Shown here: positions 24,827 to 32,056 of the stretch, piece after piece
Layout: each line of letters opens with the position of its first letter
Numbering within the stretch: position 1 is the stretch's first letter
Source: Kiritimatiellia bacterium
Lineage (GTDB): Bacteria; Verrucomicrobiota; Kiritimatiellia; RFP12; UBA1067
DNA length: 36,180 bases
NCBI GenBank assembly: GCA_017544725.1
Contig: JAFYDR010000170.1
Location: 1 to 36,180 of the forward strand
Direction of reading: 5' to 3'
Notes under the pieces: generated by a model
The model's input: the letters and a program-made list of their open reading frames with translations, nothing else
The model's database searches: none
Told to the model about the DNA's origin: nothing
Made by a program: the position numbers and the translations under genes

Positions 24827-26254
24827 ATGCCAACATCAGTAAAACCTCCGATTGCGCCAGATGTTGCGGAAGTGATCGGCGATTGCGCAGAGAATGTGGA
24901 GAATCGGTCGCTTCTATTGGACAAGTTCATACTGCACAAGTCATGGCCGTCGGTTAGTTCGACGCACCAACGGATGCGGATGGACGATGCCTCGCGATGG
25001 AGTTTCATACGTATGACACAGAACGGGGAAAGATTCCTTGAGCATGAAAAAAAGGTTCATGAAAGTAAACGAGATCGCGCCAAAGACGATGGTAATCGTG
25101 ACAAAGTTGAAGAACATCAAGCTTGTGTAGACATCCTGCAATGTTTAAGTAAATGCGCTTGTCGTAAACTACCGGGGAACCTTGCGGCCCAAAAGCTTGA
25201 ACAGAATCGTAAGTTCGCACAAGCGCTGTCGAAGCGTCCTGGAGAAACTGCCGTGGTGTATGGTGAGCTCCAGGGACGTCTGATCGTAAATCTGTCGGAC
25301 AGCCTCATTCAGAACGCAGGCATCTGTCTCGATAGGAATACGGGCCTGCCATATATTCCTGGATCGGCTGTAAAGGGTGTAGCCCGTCATGCTGCTCTCT
25401 CGCATCTGCGGGATGGAGGATGGACGATTGGTGAGTTTATGCACGTCTTTGGTAGCTCTGAGGCAGACTTTCGTGATAAAGGCGAGCTGAGCGGATTTGT
25501 CACTTCGGTGCCTGAGAAAGAGCGCACATTGAAAGGCGGTGTGGATTTCCTTTCAGCGCAGCCGATTACCGAACCTACTATCGTTGTGGACATTTCCAAT
25601 GTGCATTATCCGAAATACTACCAATCGGGCGATGTTCACGACTTGGCAAATGAAAACCCCAAGCCGAATACCTTCCCTGTTGTGGAGAAAGGAGTGAGGT
25701 ACGCTTTCTGCATCGTCGAAAACGGGAAAACCGTTGACGGGAAGCTGTTCGAGAAGGCTAAATCAGTCCTGATAGAGGCGATAACTGTATCCGGTGTCGG
25801 GGCAAAGACTGGTGCTGGCTACGGCTGGTTCAAGGATGTGACGGAAATCATGGAGGCAGAAGTCAAGCGGGAAGCGGAAGCAGCTGAAGCTCAACGTGCA
25901 GAGGCTGAAGCCAAGGCAAAAAGGGAAGCAGAACTTGTTGCAATTGAAGCCGAAGCCAGGCGTAGAGCAGAGTTGTCTCCGTTTGAGCGTATACTGGAAA
26001 GCTGGAACAATCAGCCCAATCTCAAGGCGATTGTTAAAGGAAGGTATATTGCCCAATTCGTCTCATGTTCGGATGACGAAAAAAAGGGGATTGTCGAGGT
26101 ATTACGGATGCCCGACGGTATCGGGGCGAGAGTCTGGGCTGTTCTCAAAGGAACCTCGCCAGAAGATTCCAAGAAGAAATTTTGGAATCGAACGGTGGAA
26201 CAGGCAATTCGCGCTTATTGCAGGAACACGCTTAAACTAGGGAAGATGCCATGA
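24827..26254 (+). CDS. cmr6: Cmr6 (Cas7 group) with long C-terminal extension
   Basis: 475 residues, clearly longer than the usual ~250-340. The RAMP core spans about 140-340: GLPYIPGSAVKGVARHAALS (173-192), GVDFLSAQPI, VDISNVHYPKYYQ and the Gly-rich loop GVGAKTGAGYGWF (323-335). It caps the Cmr backbone at the crRNA 3' side. Residues 340-385 are an Ala/Glu/Arg/Lys-rich coiled coil. The last ~90 residues (SPFERILESWNNQP; FWNRTVEQAIRAYCRNTLKL) form a helical domain that is not part of standard Cmr6. The N-terminal 130 residues are also mostly helical with a charged segment. Its stop overlaps the cmr1 ATG by four bases. Confidence 0.92.
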   Translation: MPTSVKPPIAPDVAEVIGDCAENVENRSLLLDKFILHKSWPSVSSTHQRMRMDDASRWSFIRMTQNGERFLEHEKKVHESKRDRAKDDGNRDKVEEHQACVDILQCLSKCACRKLPGNLAAQKLEQNRKFAQALSKRPGETAVVYGELQGRLIVNLSDSLIQNAGICLDRNTGLPYIPGSAVKGVARHAALSHLRDGGWTIGEFMHVFGSSEADFRDKGELSGFVTSVPEKERTLKGGVDFLSAQPITEPTIVVDISNVHYPKYYQSGDVHDLANENPKPNTFPVVEKGVRYAFCIVENGKTVDGKLFEKAKSVLIEAITVSGVGAKTGAGYGWFKDVTEIMEAEVKREAEAAEAQRAEAEAKAKREAELVAIEAEARRRAELSPFERILESWNNQPNLKAIVKGRYIAQFVSCSDDEKKGIVEVLRMPDGIGARVWAVLKGTSPEDSKKKFWNRTVEQAIRAYCRNTLKLGKMP

Positions 26255-27144
26255 ACAGGACGATTGACCTTGAATTCATTACCCCGCTCTTTTCTCATGG
26301 TGCGACGGATCAGCCGGAGATTCGTCCCGCATCGATACGAGGGCAGCTACACGCATGGTTCCGCATCGTGGGCGGAGACATAGAGGCGGAACGCCGTGTG
26401 TTCGGAGGTATCAAGCAGAGGACGGCCGATCTCCACAGAATGCCAAGCCGCGAAGAGACGTGGGCGAGTAGGATTGTTGTGCGCGTCTCTGATGTCAAAG
26501 GAACAAAGAGGTCGTTTCCAACCTTACCGCACAAGCGGAAGGATATGTCCGCTCCGCGCATGGCATTTGACATCGGCACGAAGTGCCGTATTGTAATCAT
26601 GGATCGGCTAAGCGGTTTGGCAAAGAAAAACGAAGAACTTTTCAACCGTGCCGTCAACGCCTGGTTACTTATGGGAACACTTGGATACCGCGCAACGCGT
26701 GCGGCTGGCAGCTTCGTCTGGAATGATGATTCATTCCCCATGCCGACTGCCCCGCTTGCTTATCAGGATACTTGCCGTAACCTGCTTCACGAATCAAAAG
26801 CGAAGGCCAAGGTTGCCGTTCTCAACCATGAGTATAACTCTGCCGAGGACGCTCGGTGTGATATTTCCGATTCCCTTGGTGGCAGGGGTGATCGTTTTGG
26901 GCAAAGCGATCTTGCAAGGCTTCACGACCCACTCGGTTTCATCAATGGTCGAGGAGATAGGAAACGCAAGACATCCCCTCTGAAGTACCGGATCGTTCGC
27001 GTTGAAAACAAGTACCGGATCGTTGCTTTCTGGGATGGTCGCTCGGAAGTAACGAACAATTCGGACAACGATCTCTACAACATTGTTGATTTACTTGCAA
27101 AACGGAAACCAAAAATAGGAGAGCAACTTAAGAACGCCTTTTAG
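26251..27144 (+). CDS. cmr1: Cmr1 (Cas7 group)
   Basis: 297 residues. The N terminus is typical Cmr1: LEFITPLFSHGATDQPEIRP, then RGQLHAWFRIVGG and RRVFGG. A central helix LLMGTLGYRATRAAGSF matches the family's LGGIGRRSRRGFGS-like segment, with the Arg-rich loop partly changed. Cmr1 caps the end of the complex near the crRNA 3' end beside Cmr6. The four-base overlap with cmr6 shows translational coupling. It is the last complex subunit; 14 bases separate it from a transposase-like gene. Confidence 0.92.
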   Translation: MNRTIDLEFITPLFSHGATDQPEIRPASIRGQLHAWFRIVGGDIEAERRVFGGIKQRTADLHRMPSREETWASRIVVRVSDVKGTKRSFPTLPHKRKDMSAPRMAFDIGTKCRIVIMDRLSGLAKKNEELFNRAVNAWLLMGTLGYRATRAAGSFVWNDDSFPMPTAPLAYQDTCRNLLHESKAKAKVAVLNHEYNSAEDARCDISDSLGGRGDRFGQSDLARLHDPLGFINGRGDRKRKTSPLKYRIVRVENKYRIVAFWDGRSEVTNNSDNDLYNIVDLLAKRKPKIGEQLKNAF

Positions 27145-27158
27145 GGACTGTTCACCCT

Positions 27159-28184
27159 ATGTCCACCCCCCTGCGCAATCCAAACATCGATTATGGCGAC
27201 GGATGGTTTTTCGTCACCATACAGGTCTCGTTGAACAAGAGCGTGTTCGGCGCGATCGTAGGGGAGGAGTGCGTTTTGAATGAGTTGGGCGCGGCAGTAC
27301 ACGATGCCTGGATTGCGCATCCCGCACACAATCCGGGGTTGTACATCGATACGTTTGTCGTGATGCCCAACCATTTTCATGCGATTGTGCGCGTGACGGG
27401 TGGAAATGGGATAAATTTGCTTTCTCGTGTGGTTGGTAGTTTCAAAAGCTATACGAGTACACTGTACCGTAAGCTTAAGGAGACGAGAAAATGCGTGGAC
27501 ATCGGCACAAAATTGTGGCAAGAGAGTTACTACGATAATCTTATTTCAAGCCATGAAGAGTTATTGAACATCCGCAACTACATTCAAAATAACCCCCGCA
27601 ATTGGAATCGCGACCGTTTCGGTCCCGTCACGACCTACTGCGTCGGTAATTCCGAACTACTGAACCGCCAGTTGGTGGCATTCGTAGCCAGCGAGGGCAG
27701 AGCACTGGATGGAGGACAGTGCCCTCACCCGGATGGAGGACAGTGCCTCCATCCCCACGAGATTAAACAGTGGATGTTGCCCACCAGCCCCGCTACCCAC
27801 AGTCTCGTGACCACCGGGGCACCGCACCCTCCCTTCTACAGTCTCGTGGTCACGGGGGTACTGCCCCCCGTGATTTCGACATTTACCAGCGCACAAGAGC
27901 GCGAAATCTTTCGTAAATGCCTACGTAAGGAACGGGCATTCGTGTGGGTGTGTCCCGGAGGCATTCCCAATCCTTTACCACCGCGTATTGTGGCGGCTTG
28001 CGAGGCCGGGTGGGGATTTGTGTGTTCGCCGGTACCATCGGGTACCGGTGTCAATAAGCAACGCGCCATCTGGTGCAATCAGTACGTCATTCGACACGCC
28101 GCGAGCGTGTGGGCAGGGCATATCTGTCCGAGCGGTAGCCTGGAGACGATCTTAACGGAACTGAAAGGGAAAGAATCAATATGA
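27159..28184 (+). CDS. REP-associated tyrosine transposase (RAYT) with extra C-terminal domain
   Basis: 341 residues. Residues 1-170 are a Y1 transposase of the RAYT type: the HUH motif sits in MPNHFHAIV (H72, H74), and NIRNYIQNNP (Y141) carries the nucleophile. All catalytic residues are present. Residues about 175-240 are a low-complexity linker encoded by hairpin DNA. Residues about 245-335 form a further alpha/beta domain (EIFRKCLRKERAFVWVCPGG; AIWCNQYVIRHAASVWAGHI) that I do not recognise with certainty; it has a Rossmann/SLOG-like look. Its stop overlaps the next CARF gene by four bases, so it is embedded in the operon rather than merely inserted. It may mobilise hairpin repeats like those found elsewhere in the window (inference). 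Confidence 0.88.
   Translation: MSTPLRNPNIDYGDGWFFVTIQVSLNKSVFGAIVGEECVLNELGAAVHDAWIAHPAHNPGLYIDTFVVMPNHFHAIVRVTGGNGINLLSRVVGSFKSYTSTLYRKLKETRKCVDIGTKLWQESYYDNLISSHEELLNIRNYIQNNPRNWNRDRFGPVTTYCVGNSELLNRQLVAFVASEGRALDGGQCPHPDGGQCLHPHEIKQWMLPTSPATHSLVTTGAPHPPFYSLVVTGVLPPVISTFTSAQEREIFRKCLRKERAFVWVCPGGIPNPLPPRIVAACEAGWGFVCSPVPSGTGVNKQRAIWCNQYVIRHAASVWAGHICPSGSLETILTELKGKESI
27693..27872 (+). repeat. cluster of REP-like hairpins inside the transposase gene
   Basis: Three stem-loops lie in the linker-coding part. The first (27693-27726) pairs GAGG...GCACTG with CAGTGC...CCTC. The second (27731-27754) is perfect, GGATGGAGG / CCTCCATCC, with loop ACAGTG. The third (27851-27872) is perfect, CACGGGGG / CCCCCGTG. 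The words GGATGGAGGACAGTGCC and CAGTCTCGTG each occur twice. They look like REP units that entered, or were born in, the RAYT coding sequence while keeping the frame. Confidence 0.75.
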
Positions 28185-29434
28185 AACGTTTCATTTCTTT
28201 TCTTGGAACAGGCAACTACCAGCTATGCCGATATCGGCATGGGTGCGAGACTAGTCCAGAAGTCACATACGTTCAGACAGCGACCTGCTTCTTCACGCGC
28301 TGCGACCACGCGATGGTGTTTTGTACAGTCGGTGCCAAGTCAAGGCATGCGAATGGGCTTGTCGCCGAGTTTAAACAACATGGTCTGCCCGATGCGGAAA
28401 TTGTCGATATCCCAGACGGCGCTTCGGAAGAGCAATTGTGGACAATCTTTAGGATTGTCCGCGATGCCGTGGCTGAAGACGACGAGATTGTCTTCGATGT
28501 CACACATTCCTTCCGTTCGTTGCCCGTTGTTATGACGGTTCTGTTGCGTTACCTCGCAGTTGCAAAGGGGGTTACCCTCGGTGCCTGTCTTTACGGGGCA
28601 TGGGAGGCTAGAGGTGGAGACGATGCACCCATTGCCCCCATTTTCGACCTTACGCCATTCTTCGCCCTCGACGACTGGACACACGCAATACGAGGTTTTG
28701 AACTTTTCGGCGACGCATCGGAACTAAAGAATCTTTCTGTTCTACGCCTCGGCCCCCTTTGCCGGAACGACGATGCCGCCCGTTCGCTCAATAGTACCAT
28801 CAAGCAGATGGCGTTATTCGCCGACAACGTGCGTCTCGCCAATCTTGGGACTGACTCAGAAGGCGAGGGGATTTGCTCATTGGCTCTCAAAAACATCGCT
28901 TCACATCTCGCGAAGAAAGAGATAGTCGAAGGTATCCCTGAACTATCTCCGATTCTGAACCGGGTAGAGAGGTGTTTTTCGGAATACGGTGACAACGATA
29001 TCAGTAACGGTTTCCGCGGTGCCCGGTGGGCTGCAGCCCATGGTCTGATACCTCAAGCCTATACGTTGCTTCAAGAGACGACGGTCTCCTTTGTCTGTGA
29101 ACGCTTCAAGGACATGGTTCCTGAAACTCGAACCGGAATCAAAGTTAGAGAGTTCGTCTCCGATGTTCTTGCCAATGCAGCCAAGAATGGCTGTGATTGG
29201 ACTCGCTGGACCCCTCAAGAAGAAATCGAATCTGCCAGAAACTTTGCTGAAAGGCTGGGAAAGGACCTCTTGCCAGCTTTCGCGCGTCTTGTCCGACGCC
29301 GCAACGCTCTCAATCACGCTGGTACAAACGTACAGGAGCCGGTTTCTTCGACTTCGCCCGATTACAAGGCAGAAGGCTTCTGTGACCTTGCAGATGCTAT
29401 TGAACACGCGCTTATGGAATTGAATAGCCAATGA
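28181..29434 (+). CDS. CARF-HEPN ribonuclease, Csx1/TM1812-like
   Basis: 417 residues. N-terminal CARF domain: FLGTGNYQLCRY (7-18) and the DxTH motif DVTHSFRSLP (106-115), typical of the TM1812/DxTHG group of CRISPR-associated proteins. The C-terminal part is helical and carries RRRNALNH (R374-x4-H379), the HEPN RNase motif. By family, binding of cyclic oligoadenylate to the CARF dimer activates non-specific RNA cleavage and slows infected cells. It follows the RAYT gene with a four-base overlap and overlaps the next CARF gene by four, so three genes are coupled in a row. All motifs needed for activity are visible; the exact messenger (cA4 or cA6) is not. Confidence 0.9.
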   Translation: MKRFISFLGTGNYQLCRYRHGCETSPEVTYVQTATCFFTRCDHAMVFCTVGAKSRHANGLVAEFKQHGLPDAEIVDIPDGASEEQLWTIFRIVRDAVAEDDEIVFDVTHSFRSLPVVMTVLLRYLAVAKGVTLGACLYGAWEARGGDDAPIAPIFDLTPFFALDDWTHAIRGFELFGDASELKNLSVLRLGPLCRNDDAARSLNSTIKQMALFADNVRLANLGTDSEGEGICSLALKNIASHLAKKEIVEGIPELSPILNRVERCFSEYGDNDISNGFRGARWAAAHGLIPQAYTLLQETTVSFVCERFKDMVPETRTGIKVREFVSDVLANAAKNGCDWTRWTPQEEIESARNFAERLGKDLLPAFARLVRRRNALNHAGTNVQEPVSSTSPDYKAEGFCDLADAIEHALMELNSQ

Positions 29435-30981
29435 ACACTACCTATATCTGTACCCTAGGCACCTCAATCGCGAACAGACTTCCCAACCAGTTGCTCCGTG
29501 ACCGTCAGGAGAAAAACCTCCCATGGAACGCCGATGACTCCGAATTTGAGAAGGCGTTGTGTGAACGCATACGTGCCATCTCGAAACAGGGAGATGAGCG
29601 TGAAACTTGTTGTGCAGAGACAGCAATCCTATCGAAGATGAAACTTGACGAACAGGACAAGGTTCTTCTTCTTGCCACGGATACATGTCTTGGACGAATG
29701 TGTGGTGATGCAGTTCAGTCAGTTCTTACGCGATGCCACGGACTTGATGTGGATGACGTGTCTGTCATTCGTATAGAGGGGCTACAAGTTGCGGATGCGA
29801 ACCGTCTTCGCAATTTGGGTCTCAAGAATCTGCTGTCCACTGTCGAGAAGTGTGTAAGAGAAGGGCACGAGTCGGGATGCGATGTCTGCCTCTGTCCAAA
29901 CGGCGGTTACAAAGGGGTTGTTCCGTTTCTCACGCTTGCCGGCATGATTCTCCACTGCAAGGTCGTGTATTCATTCGAATTCGCAGGTTCCGTTATAGTG
30001 CTTCCCCCTCTTCCGTTCGCTTTGGATGAACAGGCCTATCTTCGCGCTCGCGATGCTTTGAGCTGTCTGTACGATAGAATTGAGATGCCGACGGAGCAGT
30101 TCCTTTCCATGGTTGCGGATCTACAGCCTGAGGAACGAGACCGATTCCTTGGGTTTACCGAGCCAGGAACCAAGTCTGGGTTCGTCACGTTCTCTCCTCT
30201 CGTCGGTATCGCAACTACGGGGGCGGAGGTTCGGACGGCTCCGCTATCAGACCAGGCAGAGAAAGACTTGGAGAAGTTGGCGCAGAGCGGTGGAGCTGCC
30301 GCCTGTCGCAGATTGGTACTTCAGTCTCAAGATCCCCTCTATCGCGCCGCGCATTCCGAATCGAAAAATTTGACTGACTTGGTAGCGATCCAACGTCCCC
30401 GTACAGCTGAACGCGTCTTCGGATACGTTCATGATGGACGTTTCCTAGTCTGCCGCATTTTTGCCAGTCACAACGACTATATCCGATACATGGACAAACA
30501 ACAGCCACGCCGAAAGGACTTTCCACCGGAGATTTTCCACGACGTGAATTTCGAGGACGGATCTGTTGATGAAGCTGATGAAATTCCTATTGAGGAATGG
30601 GGCGATTTGAAGCGAGAGCGGGACGAATTGCGAAAGAAATGTGAAGCCGCAAATGAGGAGATTACTGTTGTCCGCCAGCAATACAATGAGGCAAAGCGCA
30701 TTGGAATAGATGCCGAGAAGAAGGCGACAGATTTCAAACAACTTTGGACAAAAGCGAACAACGAATTGCAATGGCTTCGGCAGAAAGCCGACAATCTTGC
30801 GACCGCACTTGTAAAAACCGAGAAGAAGGAAAGCGCACTCCGCAGTCAGCTGGAATCGACCCATCGTATGGTCGAGGAAAAGAAACGTGAAGTGGCAGAT
30901 CTGAATGAGCGTCTCCGCGAATATCAGAATCGTGGCTTTTTCCGGCGGCTCGCTGATGTTTTTAGGATGAAGAAGGCATGA
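29431..30981 (+). CDS. CARF protein with RelE-like and coiled-coil regions (Cami1-like)
   Basis: 516 residues. Residues 1-200 are a CARF domain of the APE2256 type (YICTLGTSIANRL; VLLLATDTCLGRMCGDAV; PNGGYKGVVPFLTLAG). Residues about 300-355 resemble a RelE-fold toxin: LYRAAHSESKNLTDLVAIQR, then AERVFGYVHDGRFLVCRIFA and the terminal NDYIRYM strand. Residues 390-500 are a long coiled coil, and the tail FFRRLADVFRMKK is basic. A CARF-RelE protein, Cami1, is a known type III effector that cuts mRNA at the ribosome upon messenger binding. The RelE part is short and read by eye, so this assignment is provisional; the CARF call is firm. The long coiled coil looks unlike what I expect for Cami1 and may bind a partner. 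Confidence 0.72.
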   Translation: MNTTYICTLGTSIANRLPNQLLRDRQEKNLPWNADDSEFEKALCERIRAISKQGDERETCCAETAILSKMKLDEQDKVLLLATDTCLGRMCGDAVQSVLTRCHGLDVDDVSVIRIEGLQVADANRLRNLGLKNLLSTVEKCVREGHESGCDVCLCPNGGYKGVVPFLTLAGMILHCKVVYSFEFAGSVIVLPPLPFALDEQAYLRARDALSCLYDRIEMPTEQFLSMVADLQPEERDRFLGFTEPGTKSGFVTFSPLVGIATTGAEVRTAPLSDQAEKDLEKLAQSGGAAACRRLVLQSQDPLYRAAHSESKNLTDLVAIQRPRTAERVFGYVHDGRFLVCRIFASHNDYIRYMDKQQPRRKDFPPEIFHDVNFEDGSVDEADEIPIEEWGDLKRERDELRKKCEAANEEITVVRQQYNEAKRIGIDAEKKATDFKQLWTKANNELQWLRQKADNLATALVKTEKKESALRSQLESTHRMVEEKKREVADLNERLREYQNRGFFRRLADVFRMKKA

Positions 30982-31011
30982 TTGTGAATTCCAAAAACAA
31001 GGAACAGTAAC

Positions 31012-32028
31012 ATGAACGAAGTGTATGACATCAACACCAAAGACCTCGACACCGTGGCGGACATTCTCGCGCTAATTGCCGACACGCACCGCGTCGCGAT
31101 TTCTGCGCACACCTACCCGGACGGCGATGCAGTAGGTTCCTGTATCGCTATGGCAGGATTTCTCCGTGCCGTAAGGAAGGATGTGACCATCGTTCTGCCG
31201 AAAGAAGATGTCGGTCCCGTACGTGTGTTGGATGGTTTCGAGGGCATCGTTGACCCCGATGCATTCGATTTCTCCGTGCCGCCCGACCTCTTCGTGTGCC
31301 TTGACTGCGCCGATCCCTCGCGAATCTGCGACGCGCGCATCCGCGAATGGGTCGGGAAGATCCCCACCTTGAACATCGACCATCATGGCCGGGAACTCTT
31401 CGGAACCAAAAACTTTGTGGTCAAGGACGCATCAAGCACCGGAGAACTCGTTTACGATATCGCCCGTGCAGCAGGGTGGACAATCGACCGCCCGATTGCC
31501 GAAGCTCTTTGGTGTGCCATCCTCACCGACACGTGCCGATTCACAACGCCTTCTACGAGACCTTCAACGCTCCGCACCGCCGCCGCGCTCGCCGAGAAAG
31601 GCGTCCGTATCGCTTGGCTTGCCGAGCAAATCTACCAGCGCGAATCCTTCAACGCATTCGATCTTCGCCGTCGTGCCATAAACTCCCTCGAGTGCTGGTT
31701 CGACGGACGCGTGGTAACCATTGCCCTATCAACCGGCGACTTCGCGGAAACAGGATGCAAGAAGCAGGACGGCGAGACATTCCCTGAAATTCCTAACTCC
31801 CTTGAAGGTGTTCAGCTTGCGGTCTTCTTTTACCCGTTCCCCATCTCCGATTCGGGGCACACACGGATAAGTGCCCGTTCACACGCGGATTCACCCATTA
31901 CAGCCAAGATGCTCGCCGCGCACTTTGGCGGAGGTGGTCACGAACACTCCGCAGCCGCCACGCCAGCCCTGTCGATTGCGGAAACCAAACGGGCTGTTCA
32001 GGACTGGCTCGCGACTGTCTTCAATTAA
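31012..32028 (+). CDS. DHH/DHHA1 phosphoesterase, NrnA-like
   Basis: 338 residues, full length for NrnA-type enzymes. DHH domain motifs: SAHTYPDGDAVGS (31-43), CLDCADP (97-102), NIDHHGREL (121-129) and LTDTCRF (171-177), the metal-binding set for two Mn ions. DHHA1 domain near the end with HFGGGGHEHSAAA (304-316). Family members hydrolyse short oligonucleotides, pAp, or pApA made from c-di-AMP. In some type III-B loci a DHH enzyme (NrnN) degrades the SAM-AMP messenger. The gene lies 30 bases after the CARF-RelE gene and 28 before the Csx3-fusion, so in this operon it may clear messenger or its linear products (inference). A housekeeping nanoRNase role remains possible. Confidence 0.9.
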   Translation: MNEVYDINTKDLDTVADILALIADTHRVAISAHTYPDGDAVGSCIAMAGFLRAVRKDVTIVLPKEDVGPVRVLDGFEGIVDPDAFDFSVPPDLFVCLDCADPSRICDARIREWVGKIPTLNIDHHGRELFGTKNFVVKDASSTGELVYDIARAAGWTIDRPIAEALWCAILTDTCRFTTPSTRPSTLRTAAALAEKGVRIAWLAEQIYQRESFNAFDLRRRAINSLECWFDGRVVTIALSTGDFAETGCKKQDGETFPEIPNSLEGVQLAVFFYPFPISDSGHTRISARSHADSPITAKMLAAHFGGGGHEHSAAATPALSIAETKRAVQDWLATVFN

Positions 32029-32056
32029 GCAAAACTTCTTGAGAAAAGGAAATCCC

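Noticed and set aside
27700-27872. Possible CRISPR array because of repeated GGATGGAGGACAGTGCC
   Set aside because: Only two copies with an 8-base gap, within an open coding frame, and forming hairpins; spacing and number do not fit an array.
31871-32056. Longer N terminus for the Csx3-fusion from an upstream ATG
   Set aside because: It would overlap the end of the DHH gene by about 160 bases; the ATG at 32057 has AAAAGGA at a proper distance and the upstream sequence is an out-of-frame reading of the DHHA1 domain.
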